Assembly (NCBI GenBank): GCA_965242855.1
Contig: OZ251509.1
Location: 1,612,001 to 1,676,000, forward strand
Source: WTGU01 sp965242855
GTDB taxonomy: Bacteria > Pseudomonadota > Alphaproteobacteria > UBA828
Length of the DNA stretch: 64,000 bases
Direction: 5' to 3'
Translations under genes and position numbers: made by a program
Notes under the pieces: model-generated
What the model was told of the DNA's origin: nothing
The model's database searches: none
What the model saw: only the letters and a program-made list of their open reading frames with translations
Shown: one piece after another, positions 45,519 through 52,571 of the stretch
How positions within the stretch are numbered: position 1 is the first letter of the stretch
How the letters are laid out: each line of letters opens with the position of its first letter

Positions 45519-45902
45519 TCACGAAAACATCGCCTTCCGCCGCCGTGGATGCCTCCCCGCCGCCCGCTCCTGCGCCGCCGCGACCTGCGCGGGGGTCATC
45601 TTCGCGGCCAGCGCGTCGCGCTCCGCCGCTGCCTCCACCGCACCCCGGCTCGCCGCCGGATTGAACCACGTGTGCGCTCCCACGTAGTCCTGCAGCGCGC
45701 ACACGCCCTGAAGGTACAGCCGCCCCAGCGCCAGCATCGCCCGCCGGTCCTCCGCGTCCGCCGCTGCGCGCCATTCGGCCAGCGCCGCCGCCGGATCTCC
45801 GGCGTCCCAGGCCCGCTGTCCGGCTTCGTAATTGGCCAAGGCAGGCACCGCGCAAGCCAGCATCGCGGCGAAGACCGCGCTCAATACGGAACGACGCAGC
45901 AT
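45519..45902 (-). CDS. Exported SEL1-repeat protein (5' part of broken gene)
   Basis: This 127-residue frame has a signal peptide (LSAVFAAMLACAVPALANYEAG) and SEL1-like repeats (GDPAAALAEWRAAADAEDRRAMLALGRLY in parts, then GAHTWFNPAAS, AERDALAAKMTPAQVAAAQ). A good AAAGGAG site precedes the ATG at 45902. In related proteins this module runs straight into a formylglycine-generating-enzyme domain. Here the frame stops at RRRKAMFS while a shifted frame reads on as RCFRDCDVCPEM, so a single-base indel between about 45519 and 45570 separates the two halves. Confidence 0.72.
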   Translation of the reverse strand: MLRRSVLSAVFAAMLACAVPALANYEAGQRAWDAGDPAAALAEWRAAADAEDRRAMLALGRLYLQGVCALQDYVGAHTWFNPAASRGAVEAAAERDALAAKMTPAQVAAAQERAAGRHPRRRKAMFS

Positions 45903-45980
45903 GACCGGCTCCTTTCCTCGCGACTGTCATGGGCAATGCAGGCTACGGGACGACCGACGGCGATCAAATCCGCGCAGCGG

Positions 45981-46185
45981 TGGCGTTCCGCCGCCGGCCG
46001 GGATAAGGTGAACACGCCACGCGGCGAGGGAAGCCGGTGACGCCCGCGAGGGCCAGTCCGGCGCTGCCCCCGCAACTGTGAGCGGCGAGACGGGAGCCGA
46101 ACGCGGGCCACTGACCCCGGCGGGATCGGGAAGGCCGGCTCCCGCCTGCGACCCCGAGCCAGGAGACCGGCCGCGCGGCGGGCTG
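45981..46185 (+). ncRNA. Cobalamin riboswitch
   Basis: This leader carries the hallmarks of the B12 riboswitch: GGGAAGCCGGTGA, then GCGCTGCCCCCGCAACTGTG, then GGGATCGGGAAGGC, and the B12 box GAGCCAGGAGACCGG at 46156-46170. It lies on the plus strand directly before cobP/cobU. Adenosylcobalamin binding should lower expression of the downstream genes. A CCTCGGAGG stretch (46192-46200) next to the ribosome site may allow translational control; this last point is inference. Confidence 0.92.
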
Positions 46186-46207
46186 CAACGTCCTCGGAGG
46201 GAGGATC

Positions 46208-46741
46208 ATGGCGGATCTCGCAGCGGCGCCGGCGCGCCTCACCCTGGTTCTCGGCGGCGCCCGCTCGGGCAAGAGCGCCTACGCGGAGGCGCTGCTCGCA
46301 GACCACCCCGGCGCGAAACTCTACGTCGCGACCGCCGAGACGCGGGATTCCGAGATGGCGGCGCGCATCGCCGCCCACCGCGCCCGGCGCAGTGCGGACT
46401 GGCGCACCATGGAAGCGCCGTGCGCGCTGGCCCCGACCCTCGAAGCGGAGAGCCGGCCCGGCCGCGCGCTGCTCGTCGATTGCCTCACCCTCTGGCTCGG
46501 CAACCTCATGGGCGCGGGAAGCGACATCGACGCCGAGAGCGCGCGCCTCCTCGCCTGCCTTCCCCGGCTGGAAGGCCGCACCGTCCTGGTCGCCAACGAA
46601 GTCGGCCTCGGCATCGTGCCGGACAACGCGGCGGCCCGCGCCTTCCGCGATCACGCCGGGCGCCTCAACCAGGCCGTCGCCGCCGCCGCCGGACGGGTGG
46701 TGTTCGTCGCCGCCGGCCTGCCGCTCACGCTGAAGCCGTGA
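46208..46741 (+). CDS. cobU: Adenosylcobinamide kinase / guanylyltransferase
   Basis: This bifunctional enzyme (CobP in the Pseudomonas nomenclature) phosphorylates adenosylcobinamide and adds GMP. It has 177 residues with the P-loop LVLGGARSGKSAYAE, the LYVATAETRDSEMAARIAAH stretch with the guanylylated histidine, and LLVDCLTLWLGNLM and VANEVGLGIVP. The ATG at 46208 follows GGAGGGAGG. First gene after the riboswitch; its stop overlaps the next start by four bases. Confidence 0.95.
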   Translation: MADLAAAPARLTLVLGGARSGKSAYAEALLADHPGAKLYVATAETRDSEMAARIAAHRARRSADWRTMEAPCALAPTLEAESRPGRALLVDCLTLWLGNLMGAGSDIDAESARLLACLPRLEGRTVLVANEVGLGIVPDNAAARAFRDHAGRLNQAVAAAAGRVVFVAAGLPLTLKP

Positions 46742-47655
46742 CCCGCGCACGGATCGCGTCGCTGGTGCCGAGCGCGACCGAGATCGTCACGGCCCTGGGC
46801 TTGGGCGATGACATCGTCCTCCGCTCCCACGAATGCGACTGGCCGGCGGAGATCGCCCGCGTGCCGGCCTGCACCCGCCCGCGCATCGATACCGCCCGGC
46901 CCAGCGGCGCCATCCATGCGGAGGTCGGCCGGCTGCTCGCCGCCGCGCTCGGCATTTACGATCTCGACCTGGGTCTGCTGCGCACCGCCCGTCCCACCCA
47001 TATCGTCACCCAGGACCGATGCGACGTGTGCGCGGTCAGCCTCGCCCAAGTCCAGGCGGCGGTGGAAGACGCGCTGGAGGCGCCGGCGCGCGTCGTCCCC
47101 CTGAAGCCGACGCGCTTAGCAGACGTCTGGGCCGACATCGACCGGGTCGGCGGCGCCCTCGGCATCGACTCGGCGCCGCTCCGCGAGCGGTTGCGGGCGC
47201 GCGTGGCGGCGATTAGCGAGAGGGCGGCGGGCAGCCCGCAGAAACGAATCGCCGCCATCGAATGGACCGATCCGCCGATGGCGGCAGGCCATTGGGTCCC
47301 CGACCTGATCGACGCGGCCGGCGGCATCGACGCGCTCGGCGCGCCGGGCCGCGACGCCGGCGTCGTCGCATTCGACGCGGTGCGCGCGGCCGATCCGGAC
47401 ATCGTCGTGCTCATGCCCTGCGGCTACGGCCTCGCGCGGACGGAGGCCGAAGGCCGCGTCCTGCTGGCCAGTCCGCCCTGGCGGGAGCTGCGCGCGGTGC
47501 GGGCGGGCGCGGTTTACGCCACCGACGGCAGCGCCTTCTTCAACCGCCCCGGGCCGCGGCTCGTCGAGTCCCTGGAGATTCTGGCCGAAATCCTCCATCC
47601 GGCGCGCTTCGAGTTCGGCCATCGCGGCACCGGCTGGAGCCGTTTGCCGACATGA
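46738..47655 (+). CDS. BtuF-like cobalamin-binding protein, no signal peptide
   Basis: This 305-residue protein has the helical-backbone binding-protein fold of BtuF/FhuD: RIASLVPSATEIVTALGLGD, RPTHIVTQDRCDVCAVS, and ADPDIVVLMPCGYGLART. Unlike true periplasmic BtuF it begins directly with the fold and shows no signal peptide, and no BtuCD genes are nearby. It may act in the cytoplasm, for example in cobalamin or cobalt handling. The GTG at 46738 overlaps the cobU stop (GTGA). Confidence 0.8.
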   Translation: MTRARIASLVPSATEIVTALGLGDDIVLRSHECDWPAEIARVPACTRPRIDTARPSGAIHAEVGRLLAAALGIYDLDLGLLRTARPTHIVTQDRCDVCAVSLAQVQAAVEDALEAPARVVPLKPTRLADVWADIDRVGGALGIDSAPLRERLRARVAAISERAAGSPQKRIAAIEWTDPPMAAGHWVPDLIDAAGGIDALGAPGRDAGVVAFDAVRAADPDIVVLMPCGYGLARTEAEGRVLLASPPWRELRAVRAGAVYATDGSAFFNRPGPRLVESLEILAEILHPARFEFGHRGTGWSRLPT

Positions 47656-48701
47656 CGCGAGGCATGATGCAGAATCGGAAAGTCCCCGCCACCGTCGTCA
47701 CCGGCTTTCTCGGGGCCGGCAAGACCAGCCTCGTCCGCCATGCGCTGGGCGCCGCGAACGGACGGCGCATCGCCGTGATCGTCAACGAGTTCGGCGATCT
47801 CGGGATCGACGAGGCGGTGCTGCGCGGCTGCGGCGACGAGGCCTGCGGCGCGGCCGATATCGTCGAGCTCGCCAACGGCTGCCTCTGCTGCACCGTCGCC
47901 GACGACTTCGTGCCGGCGATCGAATCACTGCTGGCCTGCGACCCGCCGCCCGAGCACATCCTCATCGAGACCTCCGGCCTCGCGCTCCCCAAGCCGCTGG
48001 TCGCGGCCTTCAACTGGCCCGAGATTCGCACCCGGCTCACGGTGGACGGCGTGATCGCGGTGGTCGACGGCCCGGCGCTCGCGGAAGGCCGTTTTGCCGA
48101 CGACGAAGCCGCGCTCCAGGCGCAACGCGCGGCCGACGACTCCCTCGACCACGAGTCGCCGCTCGCCGAGGTCTTCGAAGACCAGGTCGCCTGCGCCGAC
48201 CTGGTGATCCTCAACAAGACCGACCTGCTCGCCGAGGCCGGCATCGGAACGGGCGAATCCCGCCTGCGCCCGCATCTGCGGCGGGGCGCGCGCGTCGTCA
48301 AGGCGGCGCACGGGCGCATCCCGCCCGGCGTCCTGCTCGGCCTGGAAGCGGCCGCCGAGGCCGACCTGGACGACCGCCGCTCGCACCACGACGGGCAGGG
48401 CGGGGAACACGACCACGACGAGTTCGAGAGCTTCGCGATGGCGCCGGACGCCATCGACGATCCGGACGCCTTCGCCGCCCGCCTGCGCGACGCCGCAGCG
48501 GCGCACGGCCTCTTGCGCGCCAAGGGCTTCCTCGACGTCTCCGGCAGGCGACGGCGGCTGGTGGTGCAGGCGGTAGGCACCCGGATCGACCGCCATTTCG
48601 ACCGCGACTGGCGCGGCAACGAGAAGCGACGGAGCCGCCTGGTGGTGATCGGCCTCGCCCCGCTCGACCGGGCGGCCATCGAAGCGGCGCTCGCGGGTTA
48701 G
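47652..48701 (+). CDS. cobW: CobW-family GTPase metallochaperone
   Basis: This G3E-family GTPase (349 residues) is believed to supply cobalt to the CobN chelatase. Visible are the P-loop VVTGFLGAGKTSLVRH, VIVNEFGDLGID, the metal-site motif NGCLCCTV, ILIETSGLALP, and the base-recognition LNKTDLL. A His/Asp-rich loop (RRSHHDGQGGEHDHDE) is typical of metallochaperones. The ATG at 47652 overlaps the previous stop; another ATG four codons later is possible. cobN follows by 11 bases. Confidence 0.94.
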   Translation: MTRGMMQNRKVPATVVTGFLGAGKTSLVRHALGAANGRRIAVIVNEFGDLGIDEAVLRGCGDEACGAADIVELANGCLCCTVADDFVPAIESLLACDPPPEHILIETSGLALPKPLVAAFNWPEIRTRLTVDGVIAVVDGPALAEGRFADDEAALQAQRAADDSLDHESPLAEVFEDQVACADLVILNKTDLLAEAGIGTGESRLRPHLRRGARVVKAAHGRIPPGVLLGLEAAAEADLDDRRSHHDGQGGEHDHDEFESFAMAPDAIDDPDAFAARLRDAAAAHGLLRAKGFLDVSGRRRRLVVQAVGTRIDRHFDRDWRGNEKRRSRLVVIGLAPLDRAAIEAALAG

Positions 48702-48712
48702 GCCGGCGGCGC

Positions 48713-51700
48713 GTGCACCTGCTCGCGGCGCAGCCGGGCGCCGTCGCGGACGACGGCGAGGCGGTGGACCTCGGCCAGTCGCCGGCGGACGTCCTCTTCC
48801 TCTCCGCCGCCGACACCGAGCTCGCCTGCTTCGCCGCGGCCCGGGCCCGGCTCGGCGCCGGCGCCCCCTCGCTCCGCCTCGCCAACCTGATGCAGCTCGG
48901 CCACAACCTCTCCGTGGACCGCTACGTCGAGACGGTGGTGAGCGGCGCGCGCCTCGTGATCGTGCGCCTGCTGGGGGGCGAGAGCTACTGGCCCTACGGC
49001 GTCGAGCGCTTCACCGCCGTCTGCGCCGGGCGCGGCATCCCCATCGCCTGGCTGCCCGGCGACGACAAGCCCGACGCCGGGCTGGCCGAGCGCGGCACGC
49101 TCGCGCCTGAGGCGTCGGAGAGGCTGTGGCGCTACTGCCTCCACGGCGGCATCGACAACGCCGTCCAGGCGCTCAACTACGCGGCGGCCCTGATCGGCCG
49201 CGACGCCGCGTGGCGCGAACCCAAGCCCGTGCCCGGCGCCGGAATCTACTGGCCGGGCCGGGGCGCCGTGGACATCGACGAGGCGGCGGCGCACTGGCGG
49301 GACGGCGCCCCGCGCGCGGGCCTGATCTTCTACCGGGCGCTGTTCCAGGCCGGGACCCTGGAGCCGGTGGATGCGCTCGCGGCGGCCCTGCGCACGGCGG
49401 GGCTGGACCCGCTGCCGCTCTTCGTCACCAGCCTGAGGGACCCGGCGGCCGCGGAAGTGACCGCCGCGCTGCTGCGCGCCGCGGCGCCCGGGGTGATCCT
49501 GAACGCGACGGGGTTCGCGGTGGCGCGGCCCGGCGCGCCGCGCGAAACACCCTTCGCCGACACCGGCGCGCCCGTGCTGCAAGTGGTCTTCGCCGGCGGC
49601 ACCGAGCGGGACTGGGCCGCCGACACGCGCGGCCTCTCGCCCCGCGACATCGCGATGAACGTCGCCCTCCCCGAGGTCGACGGGCGCATCCTGACCCGCG
49701 CGGTGGCCTTCAAGAGCGAAGCGCGGTTCGACCGGGCGACGCAGGCGCCGGTCGTGATCTCGCGGGCCTGCGCGGAGCGCGCCCGCTTCGTCGCGGCGCT
49801 CGCGAGGGCCTGGGCGCGCCTGGGCGAAACGCCGGCGGCGGAGCGCCGGATCGCCCTGGTGCTCGCCAACTACCCGAACCGCGACGGGCGCATCGGCAAC
49901 GGCGTCGGCCTCGACACCCCGGAGAGCACCGCCCGCATCATGGCGGCGCTCGCCGGCGCGGGCTACCGGGTGGAGACCCCGCCGCCGGACGGCGCCGCGC
50001 TGCTCGCGCGCCTCATGGCCGGCCCGACCAACGCCGGCGGCGCGCGCACCCGCTCATCCGGCGCGCGGCTCACCCGCGCCGCCTACGAGGCGTTCTTCGC
50101 GGCCCTGCCGGAAGCGGCGCGCGGCAGGGTCGCCGAACGTTGGGGGGAGCCCTGCGGCGACCCGTTCTTCCGCGCCGACGAGGGATGCTTCGCCCTGCCG
50201 GCAGTGCGCTTCGGCAACGTCGTCGTCGCCATCCAGCCGGCGCGCGGCTACAACATCGACCCGGAAAAGAGCTACCACGATCCGGACCTGCCGCCGCCGC
50301 ACGGCTACCTCGCCTTCTACGCTTGGCTGCGGATCGCGTTCGACGCCCATGCGGCGGTGCACGTCGGCAAGCACGGCAACCTGGAATGGCTGCCCGGCAA
50401 GGCGCTGGCGCTGTCTTCCGCGTGCTTCCCGGAAGCGGCGCTCGGCCCGCTCCCCCAGGTCTATCCGTTCATCGTGAACGATCCCGGCGAGGGCAGCCAG
50501 GCCAAGCGGCGCGGCGCGGCGGTGATCGTCGACCACCTCACGCCGCCCCTGACCCGCGCCGGGAGCCACGGCCCGCTGGAGGCGCTCGAGCGCCTGGTCG
50601 ACGAGTTCTTCGAGGCCGCGTCGGTCGATCCGCGCCGCTGCCCGCCGCTGCGGGAACGCATCCTGGAGCTCGCGGAGTCGACCGGGCTCGACCGGGATTG
50701 CGGCATCTCGGCCGCGGACGGCGGCGACGACGCGCTCCGCAAGCTCGACGGCTATCTCTGCGAGATCAAGGAGATGCAGATCCGCGACGGCCTCCACGTC
50801 TTCGGCGCCGCGCCCGAGCCGGCGCGGCGCGCGGCGCTCCTGCGGGCGATGGTGCGCGGCGAGCGCGGCCCCGGCGCCGGCGACGCCTCCCTGCCGCGGG
50901 CGTTGGCGGCGGACCTCGCCCTCGACTTCGACCCGCTCGACGCCGATCTCGGCGAGAGCTGGCGCGGGCCGAAACCTCCCGTCCTCGTGGGCGCCCTCGC
51001 GAGCGGCATCCCATGGCGGACCAACGGCGACACGGTCGAGCGCCTGGAGGCGCTGGCGGCGGCGCTGCTCTCCGGCGCGCTGGCGGCGCCCGCCGCATGG
51101 CGCGCCAGCGCCGCCGTGCTGCGGGAGGTCCGGGAGACCATCGGCCCGGCCCTCGACGCCAGCGCCGAGGCGGAAACGGCGGGCCTGCTGCGCGCCCTCG
51201 ACGGCCGCTTCATTCCGCCGGGGCCCGCCGGCGCGCCGACCCGCGGCCGCCCCGACGTGCTGCCCACGGGCCGGAACTTCTATTCGGTGGACACTCGGAC
51301 GGTGCCGACGGCGGCGGCATGGCGACTCGGCTGGCGGTCCGCGCAGCGCCTAGTCGAACACTACGCCCAGACCCACGGCGACTGGCCGCGGGCGATGGCG
51401 CTCAGCGCCTGGGGCACGTCGAACATGCGCACCGGCGGCGACGACATCGCCCAGGCCCTCGCGCTCGTCGGCGTCCGGCCCCGGTGGGAAGGGGCGTCGG
51501 GCCGCGTCACCGGTTTCGAGATCATGCCCCTCGGCCTGCTCGACCGGCCGCGGGTGGACGTGACCCTGCGGGTTTCCGGCTTCTTCCGAGACGCCTTCCC
51601 CGGCCTGATCGACCTGTTCGATTCGGCGGTGCAGGCGGTCGCGGCGCTGGACGAAGCGCCCGACGACAACCCCCTCGCGGCCGCGGTCGCCGCCGACGGC

Positions 51701-52465
51701 GCCGCCCTGGCCGCGCGGGGCGAGCCGCCGGCGCGCGCGGCGCGCATGGCAAGCTACCGGGTCTTCGGCTCCAAGCCGGGCGCCTACGGCGCCGGCCTCC
51801 AGGCGTTGATCGACGAGCGCGGGTGGGAGGACGCGGGCGACCTGGCCGCGGCCTACGTCGCCTGGGGCGGCTGGGCCTACGGCGCCGGCAAGGAAGGCGC
51901 GGCCGGCCACGCGCTCTTCGAGCGGCGGCTCGGGCGGGCCGAGGCCGTCGTGCAGAACCAGGACAACCGCGAGCACGACCTGCTGGACAGCGACGACTAC
52001 TATCAGTTCGAGGGCGGCCTCGCGGCGGCCGTCCGGGTCCATGCCGGGAAGATGCCGGCGGTCTATCACAACGACCATTCGCTGCCCGAGCACCCTCGCA
52101 TCCGCACCCTAGCGGACGAGCTCGGCCGCGTCGTCCGGGCGCGGGTGACCAACCCCAGGTGGCTCCGGGGGGTCATGCGGCATGGCTACAAGGGCGCGTT
52201 CGAGATCGCCGCCACGGTCGACTACCTGTTCGGCTTCGCGGCCACCACCGACGCGGTGCAGGATCACCACTTCGACGCGGTGTTCGACGCCTACGTCGCC
52301 GACGACGCGGTGCGCGGCTTCCTCCACGAGGCCAACCCGGCCGCGCTCGTCGAGCTCTCCGCGCGCCTGCTGGAGGCGCAGGAGCGCGGCCTCTGGAAGC
52401 CGCGCGCCAACCATGCCCACGCCTTCCTCTCCGCCCTCCGCGACGGCCGCCGCGACCACGCCTGA
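48713..52465 (+). CDS. cobN: Cobaltochelatase subunit CobN
   Basis: This large subunit (1250 residues) of the ATP-dependent CobNST chelatase inserts cobalt into hydrogenobyrinic acid a,c-diamide. Length and motifs fit CobN/magnesium-chelatase H: RLLGGESYWPYGVERF, VVFAGGT, AAVHVGKHGNLEWLPGKAL, FIVNDPGEGSQAKRRGAAV and VQNQDNREHDLLDSDDYYQ. CobS and CobT subunits of the chelatase are not in this window. The GTG at 48713 follows cobW closely, so the gene is probably under riboswitch control. Confidence 0.96.
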   Translation: MHLLAAQPGAVADDGEAVDLGQSPADVLFLSAADTELACFAAARARLGAGAPSLRLANLMQLGHNLSVDRYVETVVSGARLVIVRLLGGESYWPYGVERFTAVCAGRGIPIAWLPGDDKPDAGLAERGTLAPEASERLWRYCLHGGIDNAVQALNYAAALIGRDAAWREPKPVPGAGIYWPGRGAVDIDEAAAHWRDGAPRAGLIFYRALFQAGTLEPVDALAAALRTAGLDPLPLFVTSLRDPAAAEVTAALLRAAAPGVILNATGFAVARPGAPRETPFADTGAPVLQVVFAGGTERDWAADTRGLSPRDIAMNVALPEVDGRILTRAVAFKSEARFDRATQAPVVISRACAERARFVAALARAWARLGETPAAERRIALVLANYPNRDGRIGNGVGLDTPESTARIMAALAGAGYRVETPPPDGAALLARLMAGPTNAGGARTRSSGARLTRAAYEAFFAALPEAARGRVAERWGEPCGDPFFRADEGCFALPAVRFGNVVVAIQPARGYNIDPEKSYHDPDLPPPHGYLAFYAWLRIAFDAHAAVHVGKHGNLEWLPGKALALSSACFPEAALGPLPQVYPFIVNDPGEGSQAKRRGAAVIVDHLTPPLTRAGSHGPLEALERLVDEFFEAASVDPRRCPPLRERILELAESTGLDRDCGISAADGGDDALRKLDGYLCEIKEMQIRDGLHVFGAAPEPARRAALLRAMVRGERGPGAGDASLPRALAADLALDFDPLDADLGESWRGPKPPVLVGALASGIPWRTNGDTVERLEALAAALLSGALAAPAAWRASAAVLREVRETIGPALDASAEAETAGLLRALDGRFIPPGPAGAPTRGRPDVLPTGRNFYSVDTRTVPTAAAWRLGWRSAQRLVEHYAQTHGDWPRAMALSAWGTSNMRTGGDDIAQALALVGVRPRWEGASGRVTGFEIMPLGLLDRPRVDVTLRVSGFFRDAFPGLIDLFDSAVQAVAALDEAPDDNPLAAAVAADGAALAARGEPPARAARMASYRVFGSKPGAYGAGLQALIDERGWEDAGDLAAAYVAWGGWAYGAGKEGAAGHALFERRLGRAEAVVQNQDNREHDLLDSDDYYQFEGGLAAAVRVHAGKMPAVYHNDHSLPEHPRIRTLADELGRVVRARVTNPRWLRGVMRHGYKGAFEIAATVDYLFGFAATTDAVQDHHFDAVFDAYVADDAVRGFLHEANPAALVELSARLLEAQERGLWKPRANHAHAFLSALRDGRRDHA

Positions 52466-52509
52466 CGGCCGACGATCCGTCGTTTCGATGGATCAAACGG
52501 AAATCTTGA

Positions 52510-52521
52510 CCCCCCCCCCCC
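52510..52521 (+). repeat. Poly-C tract (12 C) before lipoprotein gene
   Basis: An uninterrupted run of twelve C lies 50 bases before the lipoprotein start codon and directly follows TTGA, so a candidate -35 box (TTGACC at 52506) would have its spacer made of the tract. Such runs change length by slipped-strand pairing. The 106-base gap between cobN and the lipoprotein gene contains this tract and one inverted repeat. Confidence 0.7.
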
Positions 52522-52533
52522 GTGGCACGGTGA

Positions 52534-52555
52534 GGTGAGAGCATCGAGTCTCACC
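52534..52555 (+). promoter_or_regulatory. Inverted repeat in lipoprotein leader
   Basis: GGTGAGA and TCTCACC flank an eight-base loop, just before the GGGAGG ribosome site at 52561. It could be an operator or a leader-RNA hairpin; no function is shown. Confidence 0.4.
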
Positions 52556-52571
52556 GGACTGGGAGGATCGG

